A DNA stretch of 64,000 bases from Streptococcaceae bacterium (GTDB lineage Bacteria > Bacillota > Bacilli > Lactobacillales > Streptococcaceae). Below the pieces are notes generated by a model. It worked only from the letters and a program-made list of their open reading frames with translations. It was not told where the DNA came from and searched no databases. The position numbers and the translations under genes were made by a program. Positions 7,629 to 18,131 of the stretch are shown piece after piece (position 1 is the first letter of the stretch; each line of letters opens with the position of its first letter). The stretch lies in the NCBI GenBank assembly GCA_022484805.1, contig JAKVKP010000001.1, positions 62,001-126,000 of the forward strand, in the 5' to 3' direction.

Positions 7629-8453
7629 TTATCTTTTTAAATAACGAATTAATAATTTTGGTCGACCGACACCTGTACTACGCAATTTTGGTTTAAAATC
7701 CTGACCAGAAACAATTTGAAAAATCTTATGACGCTGGATAAAAATTTTCTTAAAGTTACTATTATCCATTTTAGCAAAACGTTCGTCAAAAATCTTGAAA
7801 ATTGCTAAAACTTCATTAATTGTAAATTCATTGCCTAAAATTTGTACAATATCTGGTTCAATTTCTAAATACTGCTTGATTCGATTAAAGCTTGTCATAA
7901 ACATCTTCTTATGGTCAAATGCTAATTCCGCTAAATCAATTCGCTTACCTTTTTCATCTTCAAAATAAAGCACATCACCATCACGCTCAATATTAACCCA
8001 GTGCGCGGCCTTGGCATCATCACCCGCCACAATCTTATCAATATCACGAGGGGGTAAATAAGTCACATGAGTCACAGAAACCACCCAATATCTCGGATCA
8101 CGATCTGGCGTTGAAAATAAGCCAACCTGCCAGATATTTTTGTCATCCACTAAAATACCGACCTCTTCTTTGGTCTCTCTAATAGCCGCTTGCTTGGCAT
8201 CTTCATTTTTGTTAACAAAGCCACCTGGAAAGGCATATTTATGACGTTCTGGATTTTTCAACCGCTCAATCAATAAAACTTGAAGTTTTTCAGTAGTTGA
8301 ATTGAAGGCAAAAATAATATTATCAATTGTCAACGATGGTTTTGCATATTTTCCGAGTTCCTGCTGATGGTACCACGCTAAAAATTCAGCTTCCTCTGCC
8401 TCTTCTTCATAATACTTTATCTCTGCTTGCTTGGATTCAAACTTTTTTACCAT
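7629..8453 (-). CDS. Nudix-domain transcriptional regulator, NrtR-like
   Basis: A 274-residue protein starting at ATG 8453, with AAAGAGGC upstream. Residues about 45-180 are a Nudix domain with an intact Nudix box (GGFVNKNEDAKQAAIRETKE followed by EVG). The C-terminal 75 residues resemble the winged helix of NrtR-type proteins: FTINEVLAIFKIFDERF and a terminal RPKLLIRYLKR. NrtR proteins use the Nudix fold to sense ADP-ribose and repress NAD-related genes; because the catalytic box is complete, hydrolase activity is possible too. The regulated genes are not evident here. Confidence 0.75.
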   Translation of the reverse strand: MVKKFESKQAEIKYYEEEAEEAEFLAWYHQQELGKYAKPSLTIDNIIFAFNSTTEKLQVLLIERLKNPERHKYAFPGGFVNKNEDAKQAAIRETKEEVGILVDDKNIWQVGLFSTPDRDPRYWVVSVTHVTYLPPRDIDKIVAGDDAKAAHWVNIERDGDVLYFEDEKGKRIDLAELAFDHKKMFMTSFNRIKQYLEIEPDIVQILGNEFTINEVLAIFKIFDERFAKMDNSNFKKIFIQRHKIFQIVSGQDFKPKLRSTGVGRPKLLIRYLKR

Positions 8454-8540
8454 TTTTAAGCCTCTTTTACCCAAATATTTTATTTTAAAGTAAAATGTAC
8501 TAAAATTATTTTGTCAAGTCCAAATTATAATTATCAACTA

Positions 8541-8562
8541 AAAAAAGCTAGATTGAGCTAGC
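8541..8562 (-). terminator. terminator overlapping the stop codon of the UPF0340 gene
   Basis: On the minus strand GCTAG-CTCAAT-CTAGC is followed by TTTTTTT. The stem begins at the TAG stop at 8558-8560. Confidence 0.65.
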
Positions 8563-9121
8563 CCTTTCTAATTTTATCTTCTGGGTAAAGTGCACGCGCA
8601 CCACCAATTAATTTTGGTCGACTCGCAAGCGCCGTCACGTGCGCGCCACCTAGCTCACGATACTGCAAGCGAATTGGTATCTGAACGTGCTTCACATGCA
8701 TACCGATTGAAGTATCTCCAATATCTAAGCCTGCATTGGCAACAATAAACTCGACCTCGACCGGTGAATCAAAATTTTTAAACGCAGCTAACTGCCCACT
8801 ACCACCCGCATGTAGAGATGGCAAAACCGAGACAATTTCTAAATTTTTTTCTTGAGCAAGATTTGCTTCAATCGCTAGCGCTCGATTTAAATGCTCACAG
8901 CCTTGAACGGCCAAATTAATTTGCCTAGGCTTTAAAATTTTCAATATCGCATTAACAATCACTTCGCCGATTTCTTGGCTTGAATTTTTGCCAATTAAAC
9001 CACCTGCGACCTCTGAAGAAGAAAGTCCAAGTACAAATATATCCTTTGGCTTAAGGTTAGCTTTTTCTATCAATTCTAATGTTAATTCTTGCGTTTGTTC
9101 AGACAATCGTTCTAAATTCAT
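8558..9121 (-). CDS. UPF0340 / TIGR01440 family protein (YwlG-like)
   Basis: A 187-residue protein of unknown biochemical function. The conserved signature is easily seen: [46 protein letters not shown], and [10 protein letters not shown]-type sequence near the C-terminus. It starts 15 bases after the ECF transporter gene and likely forms a two-gene operon with it. The pairing suggests it helps process or use the transported compound, which is inference only. Confidence 0.9.
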   Translation of the reverse strand: MNLERLSEQTQELTLELIEKANLKPKDIFVLGLSSSEVAGGLIGKNSSQEIGEVIVNAILKILKPRQINLAVQGCEHLNRALAIEANLAQEKNLEIVSVLPSLHAGGSGQLAAFKNFDSPVEVEFIVANAGLDIGDTSIGMHVKHVQIPIRLQYRELGGAHVTALASRPKLIGGARALYPEDKIRKG

Positions 9122-9136
9122 AATTTGCGCCTCATT

Positions 9137-9646
9137 CTAATACTTTGTCATTGACTGAACAAGATTTGCCTTGGATAGTGCCTTATAAACAGGTAAAGCA
9201 ATGACAATGCCGAAAATATTTTGTAGTGCATTCCCAGGTAAGCTTGCCAAGCCATATCCAAAACCATTTAATAGCCAGCCTGCTAGTGCGTAGCCAATAA
9301 TCATCACAATACTGGCAATAGTCAATCCTACTATTATTAGCTTATTACCACGTCCGAAGGTAATTTTCCCAGCGATTAAGCCTTGTAAACCGTGAATTAT
9401 TACCGAAAAAAATAACCATTGTGGATAGCCTGAAATTAAATCAATTAAACCACCTGATAGGGCACCGACAGCTAATCCAGCAGGTCCACCGAGCAAAAGT
9501 GCAGCAAGATAAATTCCAGCTTCACAAAGTGTTACGAAACCCTTTGTCTGTGGAATGGGAATAATAAAATTAAGTGATAATGCAACGGTTAGTGCTGTGA
9601 TTAAAGCGATTAATGTTATTTTTCTTGTTTCAAAATTTTTATGCAT
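9137..9646 (-). CDS. ECF transporter S component (vitamin or precursor uptake)
   Basis: A 169-residue membrane protein with about six hydrophobic segments. The start is ATG 9646, with AAGGAGCC upstream. The pattern LNFIIPIPQTKGFVTLCEAG, then LLLGGPAGLAVGALSGGLID, then SGYPQWLFFSVIIHGLQGLI is typical of substrate-binding S components of the COG4720/HmpT-like group. It would use a shared EcfAA'T energising module encoded elsewhere. The substrate is not determinable from sequence; hydroxymethylpyrimidine or a similar small precursor is possible. The 290-base leader upstream shows no riboswitch class I recognise. Confidence 0.8.
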   Translation of the reverse strand: MHKNFETRKITLIALITALTVALSLNFIIPIPQTKGFVTLCEAGIYLAALLLGGPAGLAVGALSGGLIDLISGYPQWLFFSVIIHGLQGLIAGKITFGRGNKLIIVGLTIASIVMIIGYALAGWLLNGFGYGLASLPGNALQNIFGIVIALPVYKALSKANLVQSMTKY

Positions 9647-9667
9647 TATTGTGGCTCCTTTTCTTAA

Positions 9668-9693
9668 ATGTTGACAATGCAATTATGCAACAT
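9668..9693. promoter_or_regulatory. inverted repeat upstream of the ECF S component gene
   Basis: ATGTTG (9668-9673) and CAACAT (9688-9693) flank TGCAATTATGCA-like inner symmetry. It lies 22 bases upstream of the start codon, so an operator or a leader hairpin is possible. The rest of the interval 9694-9937 holds one more short inverted repeat, TTGACA (9832-9837) and TGTCAA (9845-9850), and nothing else I recognise. Confidence 0.3.
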
Positions 9694-9938
9694 CTCATAT
9701 ACCCTTACGGAAATACTCCATGGCAATCAAAGCTAGATTACGAAGGCATCTAAAACGATTAGACTAGATTTTAAATTTAATAATAGATAACTAAAAGCCA
9801 CAAAGCTACTCTAAAGAATGCACGCACGATTTTGACACAAAAAATGTCAATCAATGAATGAAAGGTGTGCCATAACTTTTAACGCAAACATATGCTTCAG
9901 AAATCTTCTTTTTCATTAGTTTACAGAAAATTTGCAAT

Positions 9939-9966
9939 AAAAAAACATCCAATTGGATGTTTTTTT
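9939..9966 (-). terminator. terminator of the hslO-dusB operon
   Basis: AAAAAACATCC and GGATGTTTTTT form an uninterrupted palindrome around AATT at 9951-9954. It lies 26 bases downstream of the dusB stop. Confidence 0.8.
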
Positions 9967-9991
9967 ACCAACCAATTGAACATTTTCTATT

Positions 9992-11008
9992 TTAAATCGC
10001 TTTAATTAGGCGTCTTTGCTCATCTAGCTCGTAAACGGCAGCAACAAATTCATCTAGTATCTCAATCATTTCTTGCTTAGTATTTGCTTGGTTAACTAAA
10101 GATTTAGCCTTCGCCGCTCTTGGTGCACCCTTCAAATAATAAGCAGCATGCTGTCTAAATTCACGAACACCAATTTTTTCACCCTTTAGATCAATTAGCC
10201 GTTCTAAATGCAATTTGGCAATTTCAATTTTTTCGGTGACCGAGGGCTCAGCCAATAGTTCACCAGTTGCTAAATAATGTTCTGTGCGTTTTAACATCCA
10301 AGGATTTCCAAGAGCCGCACGACCAATCATCACCGCATCTGCGCCAACTTCGTCAAGCATCATTTTAGCATCCTCTGGTGTTTTAACGTCGCCATTACCA
10401 ATAAATGGAATTGTTAACTTTTGAGCTACCTTGGCAAGCATATCCCAATCTGCATGACCCTCATACATCTGAACACGAGTTCTGCCATGCATTGCAATCG
10501 CTTTTGCACCAGCTTTTTCAGCTGCAAGCGCATTTTCAATGGCATATAAATGCTCATTATCCCAACCAAGTCGCATTTTAACGGTCACTGGTAGCTTGAC
10601 CGCAGAGGCAACTGCCTCTACCATTTCATAAACTTTATTTGGGTCAAGTAGCCACTTAGCTCCTGCTTCCGCCTTAATTACCTTATTGACTGGACAGCCC
10701 ATATTGATATCAATGATATCTGCAGGTGTATTGGCCTCTACAAATTGAGCCGCCTCAACCAAGGTTTGCTTTTCACCACCAAAAATTTGAAGAGATAAGG
10801 GATGCTCATTCGGTGCAATATCCAGCATGCTCAATGTTTTTTTATTACGATGTTGAATTCCTTTATCGGATATCATCTCCATGACAACAAGACCAGCACC
10901 AAACTCTTTTGCAGTAACGCGAAAGGCTTTATTAGATATACCTGCCATAGGTGCTACAACGACTCGATTAGGAATTTCAACATTGCCAATTTGCCATGTT
11001 TTTGCCAC
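9992..11008 (-). CDS. dusB: tRNA-dihydrouridine synthase
   Basis: A 338-residue FMN enzyme that reduces uridines in tRNA. Features are [13 protein letters not shown] at the N-terminus, the conserved MGCPVNKV loop with the catalytic Cys (near residue 105), [20 protein letters not shown], and FIGNGDV with [16 protein letters not shown] for FMN phosphate binding. It starts 25 bases after hslO, a gene order common in Lactobacillales, and ends before a strong terminator. Confidence 0.95.
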   Translation of the reverse strand: MAKTWQIGNVEIPNRVVVAPMAGISNKAFRVTAKEFGAGLVVMEMISDKGIQHRNKKTLSMLDIAPNEHPLSLQIFGGEKQTLVEAAQFVEANTPADIIDINMGCPVNKVIKAEAGAKWLLDPNKVYEMVEAVASAVKLPVTVKMRLGWDNEHLYAIENALAAEKAGAKAIAMHGRTRVQMYEGHADWDMLAKVAQKLTIPFIGNGDVKTPEDAKMMLDEVGADAVMIGRAALGNPWMLKRTEHYLATGELLAEPSVTEKIEIAKLHLERLIDLKGEKIGVREFRQHAAYYLKGAPRAAKAKSLVNQANTKQEMIEILDEFVAAVYELDEQRRLIKAI

Positions 11009-11033
11009 AACTACCTCCTGTTTATTGCTTTGA

Positions 11034-11909
11034 TTATAGATTAATCAAGATATTTTCTAATTCTTCTTTTGAAAATTGATATTTGTTCCCACAAAAATGA
11101 CAAACTACTTCTGCTTGACCGTCTTCTTCAATAATGGCAGCTAATTCAGCTCGACCAAGCCCCGCTAAGCCTCTAGCAAATTTCTCTTTAGAGCAATCGC
11201 ATTGAAATTGCAATGGTTCTTTGGCTAAGACCTTGTACTCTACTTCACCAAAAACAGCATCTAAGATAGCTTGAGTTGATGAATGTTCAAGAATTTCCGA
11301 AATTGCCGGCATTGCTTGCAATCTTGCTTCAAAGCCAGCTAAATCATCGGGTAAGGCATCAGGCATTGCCTGAACAAGAAAACCACCCGCAACCTTCACT
11401 CGATCCTCTTGGTCTAAGAGTACTGATAGGCCCACCGCTGAAGGAATTTGTTCAGATTCTGTAAAGTAAAAAGCCAAATCCTCTGCGATTTCTCCAGAAA
11501 TCAATGGTACTTGCCCTGTATAGGGCTCTTTCAATCCCATATCTCTAATGACTAATAAAAAGCCAGGTGCAACAGAAGAGCCAACCATTACTTCACCAGT
11601 CGCTGTTTTCTTTAAGTCAATATGCGGGTTACCAACATATCCCTTCAGGTGACCGTGCGCATCTGCATCAACGGTAATATGACCAATTGTGTTTTCACTA
11701 ATCACCCTTAGAGTTATTTTATCATTTCCTTTTTGATTTGCCCCTAAAATTGCACCTGCCATTAGGGCGCGACCGAGCGCAACCGTAGAAGTACTCCACG
11801 TATCATGACGTTGCGCTGCTTCGGCAACTGTTTCCGTTGCTAAAAGGGCGAATGCTCTAAAATTACCATCTTTAGAGATTGCTTTAATTAAGGTATCTTT
11901 CAATGCCAA
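11034..11909 (-). CDS. hslO: redox-regulated chaperone Hsp33
   Basis: A 291-residue cytoplasmic holdase activated by oxidation. The C-terminal zinc site has the four cysteines as CDC (residues about 238-240) and CHFC (about 270-273), spaced as in the family. The N-terminal domain contains [18 protein letters not shown]-like and [10 protein letters not shown] motifs. It is the first gene of an operon with dusB. Confidence 0.95.
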   Translation of the reverse strand: MALKDTLIKAISKDGNFRAFALLATETVAEAAQRHDTWSTSTVALGRALMAGAILGANQKGNDKITLRVISENTIGHITVDADAHGHLKGYVGNPHIDLKKTATGEVMVGSSVAPGFLLVIRDMGLKEPYTGQVPLISGEIAEDLAFYFTESEQIPSAVGLSVLLDQEDRVKVAGGFLVQAMPDALPDDLAGFEARLQAMPAISEILEHSSTQAILDAVFGEVEYKVLAKEPLQFQCDCSKEKFARGLAGLGRAELAAIIEEDGQAEVVCHFCGNKYQFSKEELENILINL

Positions 11910-11975
11910 TACTCACTTTCTAAATCTATCAAATAACACTAATCATGCTAATAAGAGCTAGCGTTAAAATAAAGC

Positions 11976-13661
<1,686 letters not shown>

Positions 13662-14216
13662 TTATAACTTGTTAATTGATACTTGATTTGGAATTAATTT
13701 TTGTAAAAACTGAGCCATTACCTCTTCTGTCTCATAAAAGTCGTTTTTAGCCCAGCCAATCAAAAGCTTGTAGAAGCCACCTGAAATAAAATCAACTAAG
13801 TACTTTTCGGAGTATGAAGAATCAAAAGTGAAAGAAAATAAACTAATAACTTGCTCAATATACAAATCATAACGCTGTAAAATTATAAAATCCAAATTAT
13901 GATTGACTAGATTTCTAATCAGCCTTTTTTGCAAACGTGTATAACGAAAAAAAAGATATATGATTTGATAGAAAGTAATGTCGTTCAGATGTAAAATTTC
14001 TTCAAAATAACTATTGAATTTTTGATCTAAATGCTGCATTAAAATATCTTCTTTTGAGGTATAATTTCGGTAAAAAGCCATCCGTGAGACACCTGCCCTG
14101 TTAACAAGCTTAGTAATTGTAATTTTTGAAAACGACTCCTTTTCCATCAATTCTAATAAAGCAAGATATAAACTTTCTTGAGTTAATTGATGTTGAATGT
14201 TCTCATTATTTTTCAT
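13662..14216 (-). CDS. TetR-family transcriptional regulator
   Basis: A 184-residue protein starting at ATG 14216, with GGGAGG 9 bases upstream; TTG 14222 is too close to that site. The N-terminus is a typical TetR helix-turn-helix: ITKLVNRAGVSRMAFYRNYT, followed by SKEDILMQHL. The C-terminal part resembles the TetR_C_33-like group with FISGGFYKLLIGWA near the end. It is divergent from the lipocalin-like gene at 14368, and repeats of GTAACGTTT in the shared promoter are likely operator sites. Confidence 0.85.
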   Translation of the reverse strand: MKNNENIQHQLTQESLYLALLELMEKESFSKITITKLVNRAGVSRMAFYRNYTSKEDILMQHLDQKFNSYFEEILHLNDITFYQIIYLFFRYTRLQKRLIRNLVNHNLDFIILQRYDLYIEQVISLFSFTFDSSYSEKYLVDFISGGFYKLLIGWAKNDFYETEEVMAQFLQKLIPNQVSINKL

Positions 14217-14235
14217 AAACAAAATCCTCCCTTTT

Positions 14236-14321
14236 GTAACGTTTGACTGTCTATTACTTGATATATTTTCATTAATAATAATATACTGTAATCATCAAAG
14301 TGTTACAAATGTAACGTTTAG
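14236..14321. promoter_or_regulatory. probable TetR operator sites
   Basis: GTTACAAATGTAAC (14302-14315) is a perfect 5-bp inverted repeat, and GTAACGTTT occurs at 14236-14244 and again at 14311-14319. Both copies lie between the divergent TetR and lipocalin-like genes. Confidence 0.55.
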
Positions 14322-14367
14322 ATATTTACTGCAAATTGGATAAAAAATTTATCAAGGAGGAAAACAA

Positions 14368-15441
14368 ATGAATAGACAAGCAAGAATGGCGAATACCCCA
14401 GAAGATTACAAAAAATTAAAATTGAAAAAAGAAATTAAACCTTGGGAAGATGGATTGAGATCATCACCTGAAGGAGAAAATTTTGAATGGTGGTATTTTG
14501 ATGCACACCTAGAAGACGGGTCTGATTTGGTCATTATCTTCTATTCTAAATCAGCAACACACCCAACGGATGGCTGGAATCCTAATATTTCAGTCACATT
14601 AAATCGTCCAGATGGCACCAAAATTAATGACACCGTTTTTTTACCTGCCGATCAATTCAGTTCTTCAACCACTAGTGCAGACGTAAAAATCGGAGATAAT
14701 TATTTCCGAGGCGATCTAAACCACTATGAGATACAAGCAGCGACTGAAAACGTAGATGTTCATGTCTCTTTCGATAATATCACACCAGCATGGCGTCCTG
14801 AGACTGGTGTTATCTATTTCGGAGATCAGGATGAAGATTACTTTTCTTGGTTGCCAGCGACACCAAGAGGTGATGCAAGAGTGACGTTGAAAATTAATGG
14901 TGTCACGAGTGAAGTTGATGGTCAGTGCTATCACGATCATAATTGGGGTAATGCCTCAATGATGAGTTTACTTCATCATTGGTATTGGGGAAGAGCTAAT
15001 ATTGGAGACTATACTGTAATTAATTCGGAAATGATTTCAGAAAAAAAATATGGCTATAAACCCTTCACTATTTTTCTAGTTGCAAAAGGCGATGAAATTT
15101 TAGCCGATGATATTTCATATGTAAAATATGAAGAGAAACAGCTTGCTATTGATGAAACTACTAAAAAACCATTTCATAAGGAAATCACTTATAACTACAA
15201 TGATGGCAAAAAACATTATAAGATTTCCTATCTCTGGAAAGAAACTATATTACAGGAAAAAATGGTAGACCAGCTACCCAAACTTAAAAAAATTGCTGCT
15301 GAAATTGCTGGTTTTGACGGTGCTTATTTAAGATTTAAGGGAAAAGTTAAATTAGAAATTTTTGAAAATGATAAGGTAACTGAAGTATTTGAAAATGAAG
15401 CAATTTGGGAAGAAGTTTATTTTGGAAAAACTTTAAAATAA
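14368..15441 (+). CDS. CrtC/AttH-like lipocalin-fold protein
   Basis: A 357-residue soluble protein without a signal peptide; the start ATG 14368 follows AAGGAGGA. Motifs typical of the CrtC N-terminal lipocalin family are visible: EGENFEWWYFDAHLEDG, a second lipocalin half with VDGQCYHDHNWGNASM, and HHWYWGRANIGDYTV. The family includes carotenoid 1,2-hydratases and AttH-like proteins of unknown substrate. No carotenoid genes are nearby, so the reaction is unknown. It is probably controlled by the divergent TetR protein, which suggests induction by a small hydrophobic ligand. Confidence 0.75.
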   Translation: MNRQARMANTPEDYKKLKLKKEIKPWEDGLRSSPEGENFEWWYFDAHLEDGSDLVIIFYSKSATHPTDGWNPNISVTLNRPDGTKINDTVFLPADQFSSSTTSADVKIGDNYFRGDLNHYEIQAATENVDVHVSFDNITPAWRPETGVIYFGDQDEDYFSWLPATPRGDARVTLKINGVTSEVDGQCYHDHNWGNASMMSLLHHWYWGRANIGDYTVINSEMISEKKYGYKPFTIFLVAKGDEILADDISYVKYEEKQLAIDETTKKPFHKEITYNYNDGKKHYKISYLWKETILQEKMVDQLPKLKKIAAEIAGFDGAYLRFKGKVKLEIFENDKVTEVFENEAIWEEVYFGKTLK

Positions 15442-15465
15442 TACTGAATAATATTCGAGATAAAT

Positions 15466-15505
15466 ATAGAGGATAAAATTGTCTAGTAATAATTTTATCC
15501 TCTAT
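15466..15505. terminator. bidirectional terminator between convergent genes
   Basis: ATAGAGGATAAAATT (15466-15480) and its exact inverse (15491-15505) form a 15-bp stem with a 10-base loop. It serves the lipocalin-like gene on the plus strand and the reductase gene on the minus strand. Confidence 0.8.
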
Positions 15506-15521
15506 TATTTTAATTAATTAA

Positions 15522-16160
15522 TTAATAGCCAGTAAATGAATCAAATTTTATTTGTGATGAGGGGACGCCTTTATCAATTAAGAATGCCTTCGTTGATTTA
15601 GTAAATTCCTTACTTCCAGCAATGTAATAATACTCAGATTGTAAATTATTAGACAATATTTCCTTAAAACTTGCTGAATTAGTTGGATAATATGAGCGTT
15701 CCGCCAATTGATTTGTTAAATCTTTAAATAAATGGTCTTTTTTAGCAATATGTAATAATGTTACTTCCCCTCGAATAGACCGCTCAAATTTCGCTTTCAA
15801 AAGTGATCTGAATGGGGTGATTCCAATACCCTGAGCAATAAACATATATTTTTGAACTCCGTTTACAAAACCGAAATTTTGCAAGGGACCAATCATGATT
15901 AGTTTGTCACCTATTGCCATGCTCATCAAATTTTGCTTATATTTACTGCTTTTTCTGATGATTGTCGTAAAGCTTAAATAAGCTTCCTTAGGTGATGAAG
16001 CAATTGAAAATGGATGAGGATTTGTCAATTTTGTTTGAGCAAATAAACCATATTGTCCTCCTTCAAGCTGCATGTTTTCTTTTTTCTCGAAGTAGAAAGT
16101 GAATATATCAGGTTGCTCCTGCTCAATTTTTACTAGTGGTAAAGAAAAAAATTTTGGCAT
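15522..16160 (-). CDS. FNR-type flavin oxidoreductase domain protein
   Basis: A 212-residue protein with a ferredoxin-reductase fold: an FAD-binding barrel with HPFSIASSP (R/H-x-Y/F-S-type motif), a linker with GDKLIMIGPLQNFGF, and an NAD(P)-binding half starting at MFIAQGIGITPFRSLL. There is no iron-sulphur or globin domain and no membrane segment, so it would need a separate electron partner. It is convergent with the lipocalin-like gene. Substrate and pathway are unknown. Confidence 0.75.
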   Translation of the reverse strand: MPKFFSLPLVKIEQEQPDIFTFYFEKKENMQLEGGQYGLFAQTKLTNPHPFSIASSPKEAYLSFTTIIRKSSKYKQNLMSMAIGDKLIMIGPLQNFGFVNGVQKYMFIAQGIGITPFRSLLKAKFERSIRGEVTLLHIAKKDHLFKDLTNQLAERSYYPTNSASFKEILSNNLQSEYYYIAGSKEFTKSTKAFLIDKGVPSSQIKFDSFTGY

Positions 16161-16263
16161 ATTTATTCTCCTCTCTATACATTTGCGATTTTATTAAATT
16201 GAATAACCAAAATTTACATTGTAATTTAATGGAATTCTATGATAAATAATTACCGGAAAATAA

Positions 16264-17337
16264 TTAAAATTCATTAATGATTCCCTCAGAATATTTAGGT
16301 AAACGTACTTCAAAAACAGTTCCCTTCTTTTTTTCACTGGAAACATTAATTTTTCCATGATGAAGCTCTACAATTCGATTAACCAAGGTTAAACCCAAAC
16401 CGTTGCCCTGCGAAGAACGGCTTTTTTCTACTTGATAAAATTTATCAAAAATATGTTTTAGATGATTACTATCAATCCCAATACCATTATCCTCTATTTT
16501 ACATAAAATAATTTGTTCTTTTTCAGTAAGCTCAATCTTAATCAAGCCTTGGTAATCACTATAATTGATCGCATTGTCAATTAAATTTAGCCAAACATGA
16601 AAAAGCAATTCTTCATTCCCACAAAAAATTGTATGGGGTAACACTACATCAAAATAAATTTCTTTTGCTTCCCATTTTGGCTGAAGCATTACAATAATTT
16701 TCCTGATTTGCTCATCTAGCTGAAAAAAATCAGTTTCTAGTCCAAGTACTTGATTTTCTAATTTATTTAACTGCAAAATATTTCCAGTTAATTGTGAAAG
16801 CTTTTTAGTTGCCTCCAAAATTTGTTGGATATATCTTTGCTGCTGCTGCTCAGATAAGTCAGGTTCCTGAAGGAGTTGCACATAACCTCGAATTACGGAT
16901 AATGGAGTTTTAAACTCATGAGAAACGCTGGAAATAAAATCGTTTCTTAAAGTCTCAATACTATTTAATTCTTCAATCATTTGATTAAAATCTCTGATTA
17001 AGTAATGAATTTCTTCGACGGTTGCCTGATCATCCATTTTTTGAGAAAAATTGCCATGGGCTACTAAACTCATGCTCTTCCTTAGCTCAGAAATCGGTGA
17101 AAGAATTCTTTGAGCGACAATTCCAGATATCACAGTACCTGTCAGCACGCTGAAGAACATGGCAAAAAGTATCGGAAAAAAAGCATGCTCCCTTTCTGGA
17201 CTAATCACTTCAAATCGAAATAAAATCAACACAATGCTTCCAAGGCAAAACATTGTTAAAATCATCATGGCAAATGAAACACAGATAAAAAAAATAAGTA
17301 ATTTTGAATACATTAACTTCTTGAATTTTTTAATCAT
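16264..17337 (-). CDS. sensor histidine kinase with a very short external loop
   Basis: A 357-residue membrane kinase. Two membrane segments (about residues 12-40 and 53-75) are separated by only about a dozen residues, so there is no real external sensor domain. A HAMP segment follows, then the H-box SSVSHEFKTPLSVIRG with phospho-accepting His about 140, and an ATPase domain with NLIDNAINYS (N box), EDNGIGI and GNGLGLTLV (G boxes). The start overlaps the response regulator by 8 bases. This intramembrane-sensing layout is typical of kinases that take their signal from a neighbouring ABC transporter, here the divergent fused ABC gene. Confidence 0.9.
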   Translation of the reverse strand: MIKKFKKLMYSKLLIFFICVSFAMMILTMFCLGSIVLILFRFEVISPEREHAFFPILFAMFFSVLTGTVISGIVAQRILSPISELRKSMSLVAHGNFSQKMDDQATVEEIHYLIRDFNQMIEELNSIETLRNDFISSVSHEFKTPLSVIRGYVQLLQEPDLSEQQQQRYIQQILEATKKLSQLTGNILQLNKLENQVLGLETDFFQLDEQIRKIIVMLQPKWEAKEIYFDVVLPHTIFCGNEELLFHVWLNLIDNAINYSDYQGLIKIELTEKEQIILCKIEDNGIGIDSNHLKHIFDKFYQVEKSRSSQGNGLGLTLVNRIVELHHGKINVSSEKKKGTVFEVRLPKYSEGIINEF

Positions 17338-18004
17338 GAATCATCACCTTATACCCTAACCCCCGCATTGTGACAATTTCAAAATCTTGATTATCACTAA
17401 ATTTTTCACGAATTCGCTTAATATGAACATCAATTGTTCTTTCATCACTGTTGCTATCCAATCCCCAAATTTCCGCCATTAATTGTTGTCGAGTAAAAAT
17501 TTTATTAGGATAAGCAATCATCTTATAAAGTAAATAAAATTCTTTTTTAGGCAATTCAATTTGTTGAGAATGATAAGTTACTGTATGACCGTTCAAATTA
17601 AATTCTGTGGCACCAATAATGATTTTTTGCTCATGAACAATTTTTGATCTTCGGAGTAGTGCTTCGACTCTCAAAAGCATTTCATTCAAATCAATTGGTT
17701 TTACCATATAATCATCAACTCCAGTTTGGAAGCCACGCTTTTTAGACGGAAAGCTTTCCTTCGCTGTAATCATTAAGATAGGCACATTTGAATCAGAAAT
17801 TCGGATAAGGTTAGCTAATTCATAACCATCCATATCAGGCATCATAATATCGGTAATTATCAAAGAACAAACTTGATTTTCGAAAATTTCCAACGCTTCT
17901 ATTCCATTTTTGGCAGTCAAAACATCGAAGCCTCGATTTGTTAGCACCGTTTTGTACAATGAACTCAAGTCCACATCGTCTTCTACTACGAGAATATTGT
18001 TCAT
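17330..18004 (-). CDS. OmpR-family response regulator
   Basis: A 224-residue protein. The receiver domain has the acidic pair in VVEDDVD, phospho-acceptor Asp in LIITDIMMPDMDGYE (about residue 53), and Lys in DYMVKPID. The C-terminal winged helix has the typical PKKEFYLLYKMI and RTIDVHIKRIREKF. It is first in a two-gene operon with the kinase. The upstream gap carries paired repeats of TGAACAAA 11 bp apart, probable binding sites for this regulator. Confidence 0.92.
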   Translation of the reverse strand: MNNILVVEDDVDLSSLYKTVLTNRGFDVLTAKNGIEALEIFENQVCSLIITDIMMPDMDGYELANLIRISDSNVPILMITAKESFPSKKRGFQTGVDDYMVKPIDLNEMLLRVEALLRRSKIVHEQKIIIGATEFNLNGHTVTYHSQQIELPKKEFYLLYKMIAYPNKIFTRQQLMAEIWGLDSNSDERTIDVHIKRIREKFSDNQDFEIVTMRGLGYKVMIHD

Positions 18005-18040
18005 TTTTATTCCCCCTTATTTTAATTATAATAATTATTA

Positions 18041-18088
18041 TGAACAAAATATGAACAAAATAAACTAATTTGTTCATATTCCGTTCAT
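18041..18088. promoter_or_regulatory. probable response-regulator binding sites in the divergent promoter
   Basis: TGAACAAA occurs at 18041 and 18052, exactly 11 bp apart, and inverted copies TTGTTCAT (18070-18077) and CGTTCAT (18082-18088) follow 12 bp apart. Tandem half-sites near one helical turn are the usual OmpR-family layout. They lie between the regulator gene and the ABC gene, so they could control both. Confidence 0.55.
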
Positions 18089-18131
18089 GTGGAGTTGCTA
18101 TTCTTTCTTTAGTTAGAAAGGAATTGATTAT

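Noticed and set aside
9694-9937. Leader of the ECF S component considered as a TPP or preQ1 riboswitch
   Set aside because: No CTGAGA or other TPP core and no preQ1 fold; only short inverted repeats are visible.
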